Source of the DNA: Methylobacterium frigidaeris
GTDB lineage: Bacteria > Pseudomonadota > Alphaproteobacteria > Rhizobiales > Beijerinckiaceae
Assembly: GCF_022179185.1 (NCBI RefSeq)
Contig: NZ_BPQJ01000026.1
Span: 1 to 64,000, forward strand
Length of the DNA stretch: 64,000 bases
Direction: 5' to 3'
Under the pieces are notes generated by a model, which was not told the DNA's origin, did no database searches, and saw only the letters and a list, made by a program, of their open reading frames with translations. The translations under genes were made by a program, and so were the position numbers. Positions within the stretch are counted from its first letter, which is position 1. Each line of letters starts with the position of its first letter. Below are positions 24,991-35,690 of the stretch, piece by piece.

Positions 24991-25989
24991 GTGACTGCCC
25001 CGATTCCCCACCTCGCGCCCACCCCCGCCCGCATCGACCGGGGCTTCCTCCAGGACGTGATCGCGGGCCTGCGCGCCCCGCAGAAGCACCTCTCGGCCAA
25101 GTATTTCTACGACCGGCGCGGCTCGGACCTGTTTGAGGCGATCACCCGCCTACCGGAATACTATCCCACCCGCACCGAGCTCGCGATCCTCGATCAGTAC
25201 GGCCCCGAGATCGCGGCCGGGCTGCCGCCGGGCGCGGCGCTCGTCGAGTTCGGCAGCGGCTCCACCGCCAAGGTGCGCCGCCTGCTGCCGCACCTTTCCG
25301 ATCTCGCGGCCTACGTGCCGGTCGACGTCTCGGAGGAATTCCTGCGCAGCGAGGCCGAGGAGCTCGGCCGCGACTTCCCGCGCCTGCGCATCGAGCCGGT
25401 GGCGGCGGACTTCACCAAGCCGTTCGCCTTGCCCGACGACCTGAAGGACGCGCCAAAGGCCGGCTTCTTCCCGGGCTCGACCCTCGGCAATTTCGAGCCC
25501 GAGCTGGCAGCAGCCCTGCTCGGCAGCTTCGCCCGCACCCTGGGCGCCGGCACCGGTGCTGGCACCGGCGCGACCTTGATCGTCGGCATCGACCTCGTGA
25601 AGGACAAGGCGGTGCTCGACGCCGCCTACGACGATTCCGCCGGGGTGACGGCGGCCTTCAACCTCAACCTGCTTACCCGCATCAACCGGGAGCTGGGGGC
25701 GGATTTCGACCTCGACGGGTTCGCGCATCAGGCCTTCTTCGACGAGAATCTCGGGCGGATCGAGATGCATCTGGTAAGCCGGCGCAGCCAGCTCGTCACC
25801 GTGGCGGGCGTGCCGTTCCACTTCGCCTCTGGCGAGACGATCCACACCGAGAACAGCTACAAGTACACGGTGCCGGGCTTCCGGGCGCTCGCCCGCGGCG
25901 CCGGCTGGGAGCACAAGAGCGTCTGGACCGATCCGGACGGGCTGTTCTCGGTCCACGCGCTCACCGCCAGCACCATCCGGCGACACTGA
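24991..25989 (+). CDS. egtD: L-histidine N-alpha-methyltransferase EgtD
   Basis: A 332-residue SAM-dependent enzyme that trimethylates histidine to hercynine, the first step of ergothioneine synthesis and the substrate source for EgtB. Seen are SAKYFYDRRGSDLFEAITRL, ELAILDQYG, the SAM loop VEFGSGSTAKV, and FFPGSTLGNFEP, all standard for the family. It starts with GTG at 24991. EgtB and EgtD together give the two committed steps of a bacterial ergothioneine pathway. Confidence 0.95.
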   Translation: MTAPIPHLAPTPARIDRGFLQDVIAGLRAPQKHLSAKYFYDRRGSDLFEAITRLPEYYPTRTELAILDQYGPEIAAGLPPGAALVEFGSGSTAKVRRLLPHLSDLAAYVPVDVSEEFLRSEAEELGRDFPRLRIEPVAADFTKPFALPDDLKDAPKAGFFPGSTLGNFEPELAAALLGSFARTLGAGTGAGTGATLIVGIDLVKDKAVLDAAYDDSAGVTAAFNLNLLTRINRELGADFDLDGFAHQAFFDENLGRIEMHLVSRRSQLVTVAGVPFHFASGETIHTENSYKYTVPGFRALARGAGWEHKSVWTDPDGLFSVHALTASTIRRH

Positions 25990-25996
25990 CCGGGCG

Positions 25997-26695
25997 ATGG
26001 GCGGGTCCCGCGACCTCGACACGGCACAGGGCGCTGCCGTCGACGCCTTTCTGGAGACGGCGCGGCGGGTCGCCCCACCCTCCGGCGACGCTCCGCGGCT
26101 GATCTTCGCCCTCGACGCTACGATGAGCCGGCAGCCGACCTGGGACCTCGCCTGCGGGGTCCAGGCCGGCATGTTCGAGGCGACGGCCCGGCTCGGCGGG
26201 CTCGCGGTACAGCTCGTCTACTTCCGCGGGTTCTCCGAGTGCCGGGCCTCGCGCTTCGTCGCCGACGCGCGGGCGCTCACCGGCCTGATGCAGGGCGTGA
26301 CCTGCCAGGGCGGCCGGACCCAGATCGGCCGGGTACTGCGCCACGCCCGCAACGAGGCCGGGCGGAGCCCGGTCAAGGCGCTGGTGCTCGTCGGCGACGC
26401 GATCGAGGAGCACATCGACGACCTGTGCGGCGTCGCCGGCGAACTCGGCCTCCTCGGCCTGCCGGTCTTCTGTTTCCACGAAGGCTTCGATCCGGCGGTC
26501 GCCGCGGGCTTCGCCGAGATCGCCCGGCTCAGCGGCGGCGTCTCGGCGCGCTTCGATCCGACGGCGCCGGAAGTGCTGGCCGCCCTCCTGCGCGCCGCCG
26601 CGATCTACGCCACCCGGGGACTCGACGGATTGCGCCTGGCCGCGCATGAGGATGCGGCGGCGCGCCGGCTCCTCGCCGGCATGACCGGCGGGTAG
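25997..26695 (+). CDS. VWA domain-containing protein
   Basis: A 232-residue protein that is almost entirely a von Willebrand factor A fold. The metal-site strand is LIFALDATMSRQ (DxTxS in place of DxSxS); later strands are VQLVYFRGF and KALVLVGDAIEEHIDDL. There is no signal peptide. It begins seven bases after egtD, so it shares the transcript, and a J-domain gene follows; a link to ergothioneine is not evident. Possibly a chaperone-like or protein-interaction partner of the downstream J protein. Confidence 0.8.
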   Translation: MGGSRDLDTAQGAAVDAFLETARRVAPPSGDAPRLIFALDATMSRQPTWDLACGVQAGMFEATARLGGLAVQLVYFRGFSECRASRFVADARALTGLMQGVTCQGGRTQIGRVLRHARNEAGRSPVKALVLVGDAIEEHIDDLCGVAGELGLLGLPVFCFHEGFDPAVAAGFAEIARLSGGVSARFDPTAPEVLAALLRAAAIYATRGLDGLRLAAHEDAAARRLLAGMTGG

Positions 26696-26736
26696 ACACG
26701 GCGTCCCCGCGCGCACCTGAGGGTGATGGAAGACGC

Positions 26737-27471
26737 ATGATCGCCCTCGGCCTCGGTGTCCTGGTCCTCGTCGGCCTGTGGTGGCTTGGCCGCCACTACG
26801 CGACGGCAAACCCCACGACGATCGCACGGGTCGTCCGCCAGGCCGGCGGCTGGCTGGCGCTCGCCGTTGCGGCCTTCCTGTTCCTGCGCGGGCGCTTCGA
26901 CATGGCCGGGGCGCTCGGCCTCGGCGGCGCCTGGCTGCTCGGCTGGCGGCAGGGCTCTCCCCTGCCCTTCGGCCTCGGCAGGGTTGGTCTCGGCACCACC
27001 GCCGCGCGGCGCCAGGACGCGACCTCGCGCGTCCGCTCCGCCATGCTGGAGATGGAACTCGACCATGCCAGCGGCGCGATGCGCGGCACGGTGCTGGCAG
27101 GCTCCCTGGCGGGCCAGGCCCTCGACGGCTTGGGCCTGCCGCGCCTCGTCGCGCTTCTGTCCGAGTGCCGCGCGAGCGACCCGGACGGCGCCCGGCTGCT
27201 AGAGACTTATCTGGACCGCCGGTTTTCCGGATGGCGCGTAGACGCTGAGGCTGATCGCGACCCGCGGCCGGGCGGTGCGGCGCAGCCAGGGCCGATGACG
27301 GAGGAGGAGGCCTATCAGATCCTGGGGCTTCAGCGCGGGGCGCCCCTCGGGGAGGTGCGCCGGGCGCACCGCACCCTGATGAAACGGCTTCACCCGGACC
27401 AGGGCGGGTCCGACTACCTGGCGGCCCGCGTCAACGCGGCCAAGGACTTTTTGCTCAACCGACATCGCTGA
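26737..27471 (+). CDS. Membrane-anchored J-domain protein
   Basis: A 244-residue protein. Two N-terminal hydrophobic helices (IALGLGVLVLVGLWWLG and GWLALAVAAFLFLRG) are followed by a cytosolic helical region and a C-terminal J domain (about 187-244) with EAYQILGL, the HPD tripeptide in KRLHPDQGGSD, and AKDFLLNR. The layout, a membrane anchor with a C-terminal J domain, recalls TIM14/Pam18 and alphaproteobacterial DjlA-like proteins that recruit DnaK to the inner membrane. It is last in the egtB-egtD-VWA-J run. Confidence 0.85.
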   Translation: MIALGLGVLVLVGLWWLGRHYATANPTTIARVVRQAGGWLALAVAAFLFLRGRFDMAGALGLGGAWLLGWRQGSPLPFGLGRVGLGTTAARRQDATSRVRSAMLEMELDHASGAMRGTVLAGSLAGQALDGLGLPRLVALLSECRASDPDGARLLETYLDRRFSGWRVDAEADRDPRPGGAAQPGPMTEEEAYQILGLQRGAPLGEVRRAHRTLMKRLHPDQGGSDYLAARVNAAKDFLLNRHR

Positions 27472-27552
27472 TACTCCACGCGCGTGTCGACGAAACCGCG
27501 GCAGGGACGCGCCGCGGCGGGGTTTCGACGGTGATGAACTTGGCGCGGGGTT

Positions 27553-27575
27553 CCCTCTCCCGTGTGCGAGAGGGG
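27553..27575. repeat. REP-like palindrome
   Basis: CCCTCTCCCG facing CGAGAGGGG, another member of the dispersed CCCCTCTCCC family, between the converging J-domain and carboxypeptidase genes. Confidence 0.6.
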
Positions 27576-27630
27576 ACCCGCTCCCTTGCATTCTGCGTAG
27601 AGCCCTCCCCTCGCGGAGCGGGAAAGCCCG

Positions 27631-29115
27631 CTAGCTCCGGGTCGCGAAACAGGTGAAGCCGTTGCGCTTGAGCGCGCGGCAGGCGTCCTGCGCGGCCTCG
27701 GCCTCGGAGAAGCCGGAGAAGCGGGCGCGATAGAGCGTGGTGCCGCCATGGGTCACCTTCTCGGTGAAGGGAGCGGCCTTGCCGAGCGCCCCGCCGCTCC
27801 GCTGGCGCGCCTCGGTGAGCATCGACTTCGCCTTGCCCTCGTCGTCCATGGCGCCGAGCTGGATCACCCAGGGCGTCACCGTGACGGGCTTGGCGGCGGG
27901 TGAAGCGGCCTCGCGCGGGGCCGGCGCCCGGGCTTCGCCGGGCTCGGAGGCCGGCAGGCGCGAGGCGTACTTGCCGTTGGCGGCCGGGAAGGCCGCCGTC
28001 GTGGCGGGGGCGTAGGCCTGGGCGCTCGCCGGCACGGCGCCGACGGCAGCGGCGCGCCACTTCGGCGAGGATTGCGGCGTGGCACCGCCGCGGGGGGCGA
28101 TGTCGAGGGGCTGGCCGGTGGAGTTCGTGGTCTCGACCGCATCGTCCTCGTCGGCGGAGGCCACGAGGGTGCGGGTCGCGACCGGGCGCTCGGCCACCAC
28201 GGCGGGGCGCGGCCGCTCGGCCACCTCGATCACCGGGGCCGTGGTGCGGGCGCCCGCATAGGCCACCGGCAGGTTGGCCTGGACGAGCTTGGCCATGATG
28301 TTGTCGCGGCTCGCGCCCGACTTGCCGCCGAGCACCACCGCCACGATGTGGCGGTCGCCGGTGCGGGCCGAGGTCATCAGGTTGAAACCCGAATCCCGGG
28401 TGTAGCCGGTCTTGATGCCGTCGACGCCCTCGACCCGGCCGAGCAGGTGATTGTGGTTGCCGATCACCCGGCCCTTGAAGGCGAAGGAGCGGGTCTGGAA
28501 GTAGCGGTAGTATCGCGGGAACCGGTCCTGGATCGCGCGGGCGAGGATCGTCAGGTCGCGGGCGGTGGTGATCTGGTCGGAATCCGGCAGGCCCGACGCG
28601 TTGGCGTAGTGGGTGCGCGTCATGCCCAGCGCATGGGCCTTGCGGGTCATCATCTCGGCGAAGGCGGCTTCCGAGCCGGCGATGTTCTCGCCAATGGCGC
28701 AGGCGATATCGTTGGCCGATTTCGTCACCAGCGCCTTGATCGCCTCCTCGACGGTGACCGTCGAGCCCGGGCGGACGCCGAGCTTGGAGGGCGGCATCCG
28801 GGCGGCGTTGGCCGAGACCGTCAGCGGCGTGTCGAGGTCCATCTTGCCGCGCTCGAGCTGCTCGAAGAGCAGGTAGAGCGTCATCACCTTGGTGATCGAG
28901 GCCGGGTGGCGCAGGGCGTCCTCGTTGACCGCGTGCATCACGCGGCCGGTCTTGGCGTCCACCACCATCGCGGCATAGGGCGGGTTGTAGCCTCCGCCGC
29001 CGTGATGGGCGCGCCGGCGCGCCTCGGCGGGCGAGGCGGTGAGCGCCGTCAGCACCGCCGCGGCGGCGAGCACGGCCGGCAGCGCGGGTCCAGATTGGCC
29101 GTGAACGCAACGCAT
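27631..29115 (-). CDS. D-alanyl-D-alanine carboxypeptidase with SPOR domain
   Basis: A 494-residue penicillin-binding protein of the PBP5/DacF type, which trims the terminal D-Ala from peptidoglycan stem peptides. After a signal peptide come the three active-site motifs: SITK (73-76), SAN (133-135) and KTG (235-237). A long Ala/Pro-rich linker leads to a C-terminal SPOR domain (about 412-490, starting WVIQLGAMDDEGKA) that would target denuded glycan at the septum. GTG at 29118 and ATG at 29115 adjoin; ATG was chosen. Confidence 0.93.
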   Translation of the reverse strand: MRCVHGQSGPALPAVLAAAAVLTALTASPAEARRRAHHGGGGYNPPYAAMVVDAKTGRVMHAVNEDALRHPASITKVMTLYLLFEQLERGKMDLDTPLTVSANAARMPPSKLGVRPGSTVTVEEAIKALVTKSANDIACAIGENIAGSEAAFAEMMTRKAHALGMTRTHYANASGLPDSDQITTARDLTILARAIQDRFPRYYRYFQTRSFAFKGRVIGNHNHLLGRVEGVDGIKTGYTRDSGFNLMTSARTGDRHIVAVVLGGKSGASRDNIMAKLVQANLPVAYAGARTTAPVIEVAERPRPAVVAERPVATRTLVASADEDDAVETTNSTGQPLDIAPRGGATPQSSPKWRAAAVGAVPASAQAYAPATTAAFPAANGKYASRLPASEPGEARAPAPREAASPAAKPVTVTPWVIQLGAMDDEGKAKSMLTEARQRSGGALGKAAPFTEKVTHGGTTLYRARFSGFSEAEAAQDACRALKRNGFTCFATRS

Positions 29116-29289
29116 CACGCAGATACCCCACTCGATGGAAGAGGGCGCCTGCGACGGGGGCGGCGCCCTTGGACCGACAGCGCCCCGCGAAGACGGCGTG
29201 GCGCAGCGGCATCACTGTCAATCAGGCTAGGGAGGCGCGGTTACGCCCCGGTTAATCCGAGGCGAATTTCGGCGCTCGAATTCGCCTCA

Positions 29290-29340
29290 TTGTGCAATGC
29301 ACAATCGGCTCTTGACGGATTTTGTGCGGTGCACATATTG
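29290..29340 (+). promoter_or_regulatory. Phasin promoter with twin TGTGC-N3-GCACA operators
   Basis: Two inverted repeats, TTGTGC-AAT-GCACAA (29290-29304) and TTGTGC-GGT-GCACAT (29322-29336), are centred 32 bp apart, three helical turns. They bracket a -35 hexamer TTGACG (29312-29317), and the second covers the spacer and the start of a weak -10 (ATATTG, 29335-29340). This is a classic repressor geometry. PhaR, the regulator of phasin genes in other alphaproteobacteria, is the natural candidate, although the motif differs from published CTGC/GCAG-type sites. Confidence 0.6.
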
Positions 29341-29427
29341 CAGGTCAGCGGGGCGCGAGGCGCGGGCGCCCCGCCGAAGCCCAGAACGCCGCGCGAGGAG
29401 GGGCGCCCCCTCGGGCGCCGCTACACC

Positions 29428-29868
29428 ATGAACCAGCAGAACATCAGCCAGCAGGCCGAGGCGGCCCAGAAGTTCGGCAAGGACGGCATGGACGCAATGC
29501 TGCGCAGCTTCGGCACCCTGTCGAAGGCGAGCCAGGCGATCGCCGTCGAGGCGACCGACTTCGCCAAGCAGTCCTTCGAGCACGGCACCGCCACCCTCGA
29601 GAAGCTCGCGGGCGTGCGCTCGCTCGACAAGGCGCTCGAGATCCAGACCGAGTACATGAAGACCTCGTACGAGCGTCTCGTGGCGCAGACCACCAAGATG
29701 ACCGAGCTCTACCAGAACCTCGCCAAGGAGATGGCGAAGCCGTTCGAGGGCATCGTCGCGAAGGCTCAGGAGCAGGCGTTCAAGGCCCAGGACCGCGCCG
29801 TCGGCATGGCCAAGGACGGCCTGAAGAAGGTCGAGGACGAGACCCACAAGATCCAGGACGCCGCGTAA
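29428..29868 (+). CDS. Phasin family protein
   Basis: A 146-residue, almost wholly alpha-helical protein with heptad-like amphipathic stretches (GTLSKASQAIAVEATDFAKQ, KALEIQTEYMKTSYERLV, EGIVAKAQEQAFKAQDRAVG), typical of alphaproteobacterial phasins that coat polyhydroxybutyrate granules. The AKPFE region near residue 108 is common in the family. The ATG at 29428 gives the usual short N-terminus. It has its own regulated promoter and is followed by hairpins, so it is monocistronic. Confidence 0.9.
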   Translation: MNQQNISQQAEAAQKFGKDGMDAMLRSFGTLSKASQAIAVEATDFAKQSFEHGTATLEKLAGVRSLDKALEIQTEYMKTSYERLVAQTTKMTELYQNLAKEMAKPFEGIVAKAQEQAFKAQDRAVGMAKDGLKKVEDETHKIQDAA

Positions 29869-29890
29869 GCACGGCTCACGCGAGGGCGGA

Positions 29891-29957
29891 CGGCCCCTCG
29901 GGCCGCCGCTCTATCATCGCGACCGCGACCGGCACGGGATCCCGTGCCGGTCGCGCG
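29891..29957 (+). terminator. Two hairpins after the phasin gene
   Basis: A smaller GC hairpin near 29891-29909 (GGCCCCTCGGGCC) is followed by a perfect 30-bp palindrome, 29925-29954 (15-bp arms GCGACCGGCACGGGA / TCCCGTGCCGGTCGC), and then GCGCGTTT. The T-run is short, but position and strength fit a phasin terminator. Confidence 0.55.
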
Positions 29958-30153
29958 CGTTTCGGGCCCTCCCGCGGGGCCTGCACGACAAGAGCGCGCA
30001 GCCGACTGGCGAAGCGCCGACTCGGCCTATAGATTAGGCTCGGCACCGGCAGCCGACGTGATAGGCTGCCGTCCCGCACGACCAACCGAGCCCCCCGCCA
30101 GAGGGAGGCCCGCGGTTCGGCGCGGTCGCCAGAGCGAGGTCGGTACGATTCAG

Positions 30154-30537
30154 ATGGCTCAGGTCCCGAGGCAGGGAGAACCCTCCACCAGGCCGGTCGC
30201 GGCCAATCCCCGCGCGCCCGGGAACGGTAACGGCGACGGGCGATCGGGAACCGCCGTGATCACGCGGACGAAGCCGCGCACCAAGCGGCCGAACCTCTAC
30301 CGCGTGCTGCTCCTCAACGACGACTACACCCCGATGGAATTCGTGGTCCACGTGGTCGAGCGCTTCTTCAACAAGTCGCGCGAGGACGCGACCCGCATCA
30401 TGCTGCACGTCCACCAGAACGGCGTCGGCGAGTGCGGCATATTCACCTACGAGGTCGCCGAGACCAAGGTGACGCAGGTCATGGACTTTGCGCGGAAACA
30501 TCAACATCCTCTGCAATGCGTCATGGAAAAGAAATAG
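30154..30537 (+). CDS. clpS: ATP-dependent Clp protease adaptor ClpS
   Basis: A 127-residue ClpS, the N-recognin that delivers N-degron substrates to ClpAP. An unstructured basic N-terminal tail (~45 residues, longer than in E. coli) precedes the folded domain: YRVLLLNDDYTPMEFVV, HVVERFFNKSREDATRIMLH, VHQNGVGECGIFTYEVAETK. The NDD and hydrophobic pocket residues are intact. clpA begins 21 bp downstream. Confidence 0.97.
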   Translation: MAQVPRQGEPSTRPVAANPRAPGNGNGDGRSGTAVITRTKPRTKRPNLYRVLLLNDDYTPMEFVVHVVERFFNKSREDATRIMLHVHQNGVGECGIFTYEVAETKVTQVMDFARKHQHPLQCVMEKK

Positions 30538-30558
30538 GCACCAGCTAAGAGGCCCGCT

Positions 30559-33024
<2,466 letters not shown>

Positions 33025-33028
33025 GCGC

Positions 33029-33060
33029 CCGGGATCGAGGGCACACCCCCTCGATCCCGG
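33029..33060 (+). terminator. Hairpin after clpA
   Basis: A perfect 13-bp stem (CCGGGATCGAGGG facing CCCTCGATCCCGG, loop CACACC) starts four bases after the clpA stop. No T-run follows, so it may be a transcript-end stabiliser or a Rho-assisted terminator. Confidence 0.55.
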
Positions 33061-33234
33061 ATCCCCTCCCGTGTATGAGGCTCCGCGAGACGCGCATCCC
33101 GGCGGGGCCTCCCCGCCGGGATGTGCATTTGAGGCCCCGGCCGTGTCCCGAGCGGCTTTTGCGGGGCGACGGACACGCGAGGGCGCGAGCCCTTGCGACA
33201 GAGGACGTGAGAGGATCCCCATGAGAGTGTTCCC

Positions 33235-33507
33235 ATGAGCGGAGATCTCAACGAGGGCCCCCTCGCCCCGGCCGCGACGGTGACCCCGCCCTCCCCGAAG
33301 GCGACCCGGCGCGAGATGCGCCGTCAGCGCCGCCGCCGGCGCAAGATCGGCGAGGAGATCCTAGGCTGGATCCTCGTTCCGCTGATCCTGCTCGCCGGCT
33401 ACTGGGCGATCAATGCGGGTTTCGCCTTCTTCGGCACAACGCCGAGCGCGGTGTTCGACCAGATGAAGCAGGTGAAAGCGGCGCTGGAGAAGCGGGAGGC
33501 GCGGTAG
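33235..33507 (+). CDS. Small single-pass membrane protein
   Basis: A 90-residue hypothetical protein: Pro-rich N-terminus, a strongly basic stretch (RREMRRQRRRRRKIG), one transmembrane helix (ILGWILVPLILLAGYWAINAGFAFF) and a short helical tail. The positive-inside rule places the N-terminus in the cytoplasm. No family recognised. The region 33061-33234 before it holds only a partial CCCCTCCCG repeat. Confidence 0.6.
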   Translation: MSGDLNEGPLAPAATVTPPSPKATRREMRRQRRRRRKIGEEILGWILVPLILLAGYWAINAGFAFFGTTPSAVFDQMKQVKAALEKREAR

Positions 33508-33614
33508 GCTTCCGGCCGGCGGACCGAGCAGGCCTCGACGGAGGCTCGACCCAGGCGAATCCCGTCGTATCGAGCGCTGTTTCGACGTCCCCGACACGTC
33601 TGACATCGGCCGCG

Positions 33615-33648
33615 TCATTCCGGGACCGTGCAGCGGAGCCTGGAATGA
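33615..33648. repeat. Dispersed palindrome, TCATTCCGGG family, copy 1
   Basis: TCATTCC and GGAATGA arms around a conserved centre containing GTGCAGCGGAGCC. Related copies are at 43411-43440 and, inverted, 63530-63562. Confidence 0.6.
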
Positions 33649-33722
33649 CTGTGTCGGTTTCATGGGCCGCGGGGAAAAAGCTCTGACTCGCGTTCCGGAC
33701 GACTCCTTCCGGACCTCATGTC

Positions 33723-33768
33723 ATACCGCCGCGCCTTCGAACGGACGTGTTCGAAGGTGCCAGGCAAG
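33723..33768. repeat. Dispersed 46-bp palindromic repeat, copy 2
   Basis: Inverted relative to copy 1 at 10-55. The core CTTCGAAC-GGACGT-GTTCGAAG is a perfect 8-bp-arm palindrome here. It lies in the gene-free 33508-33939 gap. Confidence 0.65.
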
Positions 33769-33869
33769 TCCGCACGGGCGCCGGCGCCGATGCGCCGCTC
33801 GCCGTCGCATCGACACGTCGAGGCGAAGGCGCGAGGGTATCAGCAGCCCGCGCGGCGCCTGAGCGAAGC

Positions 33870-33905
33870 CGATTTCCGCATTGCTAAGCAATGGATCGGA
33901 AATCG
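33870..33905. other. Two-tier hairpin downstream of the phosphatase gene
   Basis: Outer arms CGATTTCCG (33870-33878) and CGGAAATCG (33897-33905) enclose inner arms CATTGCT and AGCAATG with a three-base bulge (GAT). It is less GC-rich than its surroundings and lies about 35 bp after the stop of the minus-strand gene ending at 33940, so it may end that transcript. Confidence 0.45.
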
Positions 33906-33939
33906 TATGAACCCGCATGATCCCGCCCGCCGAAGCGCT

Positions 33940-34752
33940 TCAGGCGAGCCCCGCCAGCACCACTTCCCGCAAGGCCTGCGGCAGGGCGACGAGCTCCCCG
34001 TGGATCGGCTCCCGCTGGTTGTAGACAGGGGCACGGCCGTCGAGGCTGACGACGGCCCCGCCGGCCTCGCGCAGGATCAGGTCGGCGCCGGCGAGGTCCC
34101 AGTCGCGGGCATCCGACGAGACCAGCCCGACATCGACCAGGCCCTCGGCCACCCGCACCAGGCGCAGGGCCAGCGACGGGATGCGGGGCAGCCGCACCAG
34201 CGCGCCCGGGGTCCCGCCCAGGCCGAGCTGGCGCTCGAGCCGGTCGGCCATCGGCTTCGGGCCGGTGACCCGGGCGCCCGCCATGCCATCCTGGCCGGAG
34301 ACCCGGATCGGCATTCCGTCCTTCGTCGCCCCTTCCCCGGCCACGGCCTCGTAGAGGGTCGCGGTGACCGGCGCGGCGACGTGGCCGAGCACCGGCTCGC
34401 CATGGGCCAGGAGCGCCACGGCGATCGACCAATCCGGATCGCCCGACAGGAAGGCGCGGGTGCCGTCGATCGGATCGACGATCCAGACCAGGTCGTGGGC
34501 GAGGCGGACCGGGTCGTCGCGGGTCTCCTCGGACAGCCAGGCGGCGCCGGGGATCAGCTCGCTCAGGCGCACCTTCAGGAAGGCGTCCACCGTCACGTCG
34601 GCTTCCGTCACCGGCGAGCCGCCGGCCTTGCTCCAGACCCGGGCGCTGGTGCGCTCGCCCTGGTGGAAATACGGCAGGGCCAGCAGGGCGGCTTCGCGGA
34701 TGATCGCCCGGACCTGAGGCAGGAGCGGGCGCACGTCGTCGGGGAGAGGCAT
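33940..34752 (-). CDS. Inositol monophosphatase / CysQ-family phosphatase
   Basis: A 270-residue Mg-dependent, lithium-sensitive-type phosphatase. Metal-binding motifs are intact: WLSEETRDD (EE), WIVDPIDGTRAFLSGD (DPIDGT) and DWDLAGADLILREAGG. This order fits 3'(2'),5'-bisphosphate nucleotidase (CysQ) or inositol-1-phosphatase; alphaproteobacterial CysQ proteins often look like this, but the substrate cannot be settled by sequence reading. The ATG at 34752 was chosen because the longer frame is Arg/Ser-rich and lies in the divergent promoter region. Confidence 0.88.
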   Translation of the reverse strand: MPLPDDVRPLLPQVRAIIREAALLALPYFHQGERTSARVWSKAGGSPVTEADVTVDAFLKVRLSELIPGAAWLSEETRDDPVRLAHDLVWIVDPIDGTRAFLSGDPDWSIAVALLAHGEPVLGHVAAPVTATLYEAVAGEGATKDGMPIRVSGQDGMAGARVTGPKPMADRLERQLGLGGTPGALVRLPRIPSLALRLVRVAEGLVDVGLVSSDARDWDLAGADLILREAGGAVVSLDGRAPVYNQREPIHGELVALPQALREVVLAGLA

Positions 34753-35146
34753 GGTGTCGGCCGCCGAAGGTTCGAGGAGAGCGCCCGGCGGACCCGCGGC
34801 GGGCACGGGGGAGCACGGAGCAAGATCGATTCCCAAGATTGATTCCGTTGTAGGCCCCCCCACCGGGCGCCACAAGGACGCCGCGGCCGCGACGCGGCGG
34901 CAGCGATGCCGCATTGTCTTAGCGAAGCGTTTCGCCACGCCGCGCTGCCATGTACTGGCGGTGAACGATAAATGAATCGGGTCGGGACAAGGATCCGTTG
35001 AGCATTCGGCGCATCTGCATCGCCACAACCATCGCTTAACGCTGCCTTTTAAGGCGTTCTGAGCCGGGCACGGTCCAATGTCGTGACAACAGCGGACGAC
35101 ACGACAGAGGTCGCCGCCTCACGCGAACAGGGCGTCGAGCAGATCC
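34753..35146. other. 394-bp divergent intergenic region
   Basis: It separates the divergent phosphatase and DUF6101 genes and should hold both promoters. The only structure I see is an inverted repeat around 35036-35057 (AACGC ... AAGGCGTT) with TTAA at its centre. Confidence 0.4.
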
Positions 35147-35665
35147 ATGGTCACCAGATTCCCCTCGTCGAACCGCCAGACCGCCCGCCGTGATTTCGGG
35201 CTCCCCGTCATCCACCGCGGCCCGGTCCAGGCCGAGCCGTCGGCGCTGCCGATCGTCGGCCGCCTGCCCGGCGGCAGCGCCGCCGGCAGCCTCGCGCTCT
35301 GCCTCGATGGCGACGCCAGCGATGCCGCCGGGGAGGACCGCTTCACCGTGATGGTGCTCGACCGCAGCGGCGACCCGGTGATGCGGCTCGGCACTTACGG
35401 CGACGACGAGGTGGTGGCGGTGTGGCGCCGGCTCGGCGCCGAATCGGGCCTGCCCCTGGTGGTGATCCAGGAGGACGGCGCCGTCTCCCCGATGGGCCAG
35501 CAGCTCGGCCGGGTGAAGCTCGGCGCGGTGCGGATCCGCCGCCGGCACGGCCTCCTGAACCACCGCCGGCCGCGCTTCCTCACCCGCCGCAAGACCGGCC
35601 GCCTGCCGCTGCGCCCCCTGGTCTACCGCGACGAGGCGCTGATGACCGAGGGCGAGAGCGTCTGA
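35147..35665 (+). CDS. DUF6101-like conserved protein
   Basis: A 172-residue protein of a conserved alphaproteobacterial family of unknown role, assigned to DUF6101 from memory of similar Methylobacterium proteins. A central beta-rich region (FTVMVLDRSGDPVMRLGTYG, DEVVAVWRRLGAESGLPLVV) is followed by a very basic C-terminal part (RIRRRHGLLNHRRPRFLTRR) that could bind nucleic acid or ribosomes. No signal peptide. It converges with ubiA. Confidence 0.65.
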   Translation: MVTRFPSSNRQTARRDFGLPVIHRGPVQAEPSALPIVGRLPGGSAAGSLALCLDGDASDAAGEDRFTVMVLDRSGDPVMRLGTYGDDEVVAVWRRLGAESGLPLVVIQEDGAVSPMGQQLGRVKLGAVRIRRRHGLLNHRRPRFLTRRKTGRLPLRPLVYRDEALMTEGESV

Positions 35666-35690
35666 TCGCGTCCCCGGTTTCCTCAACCGG

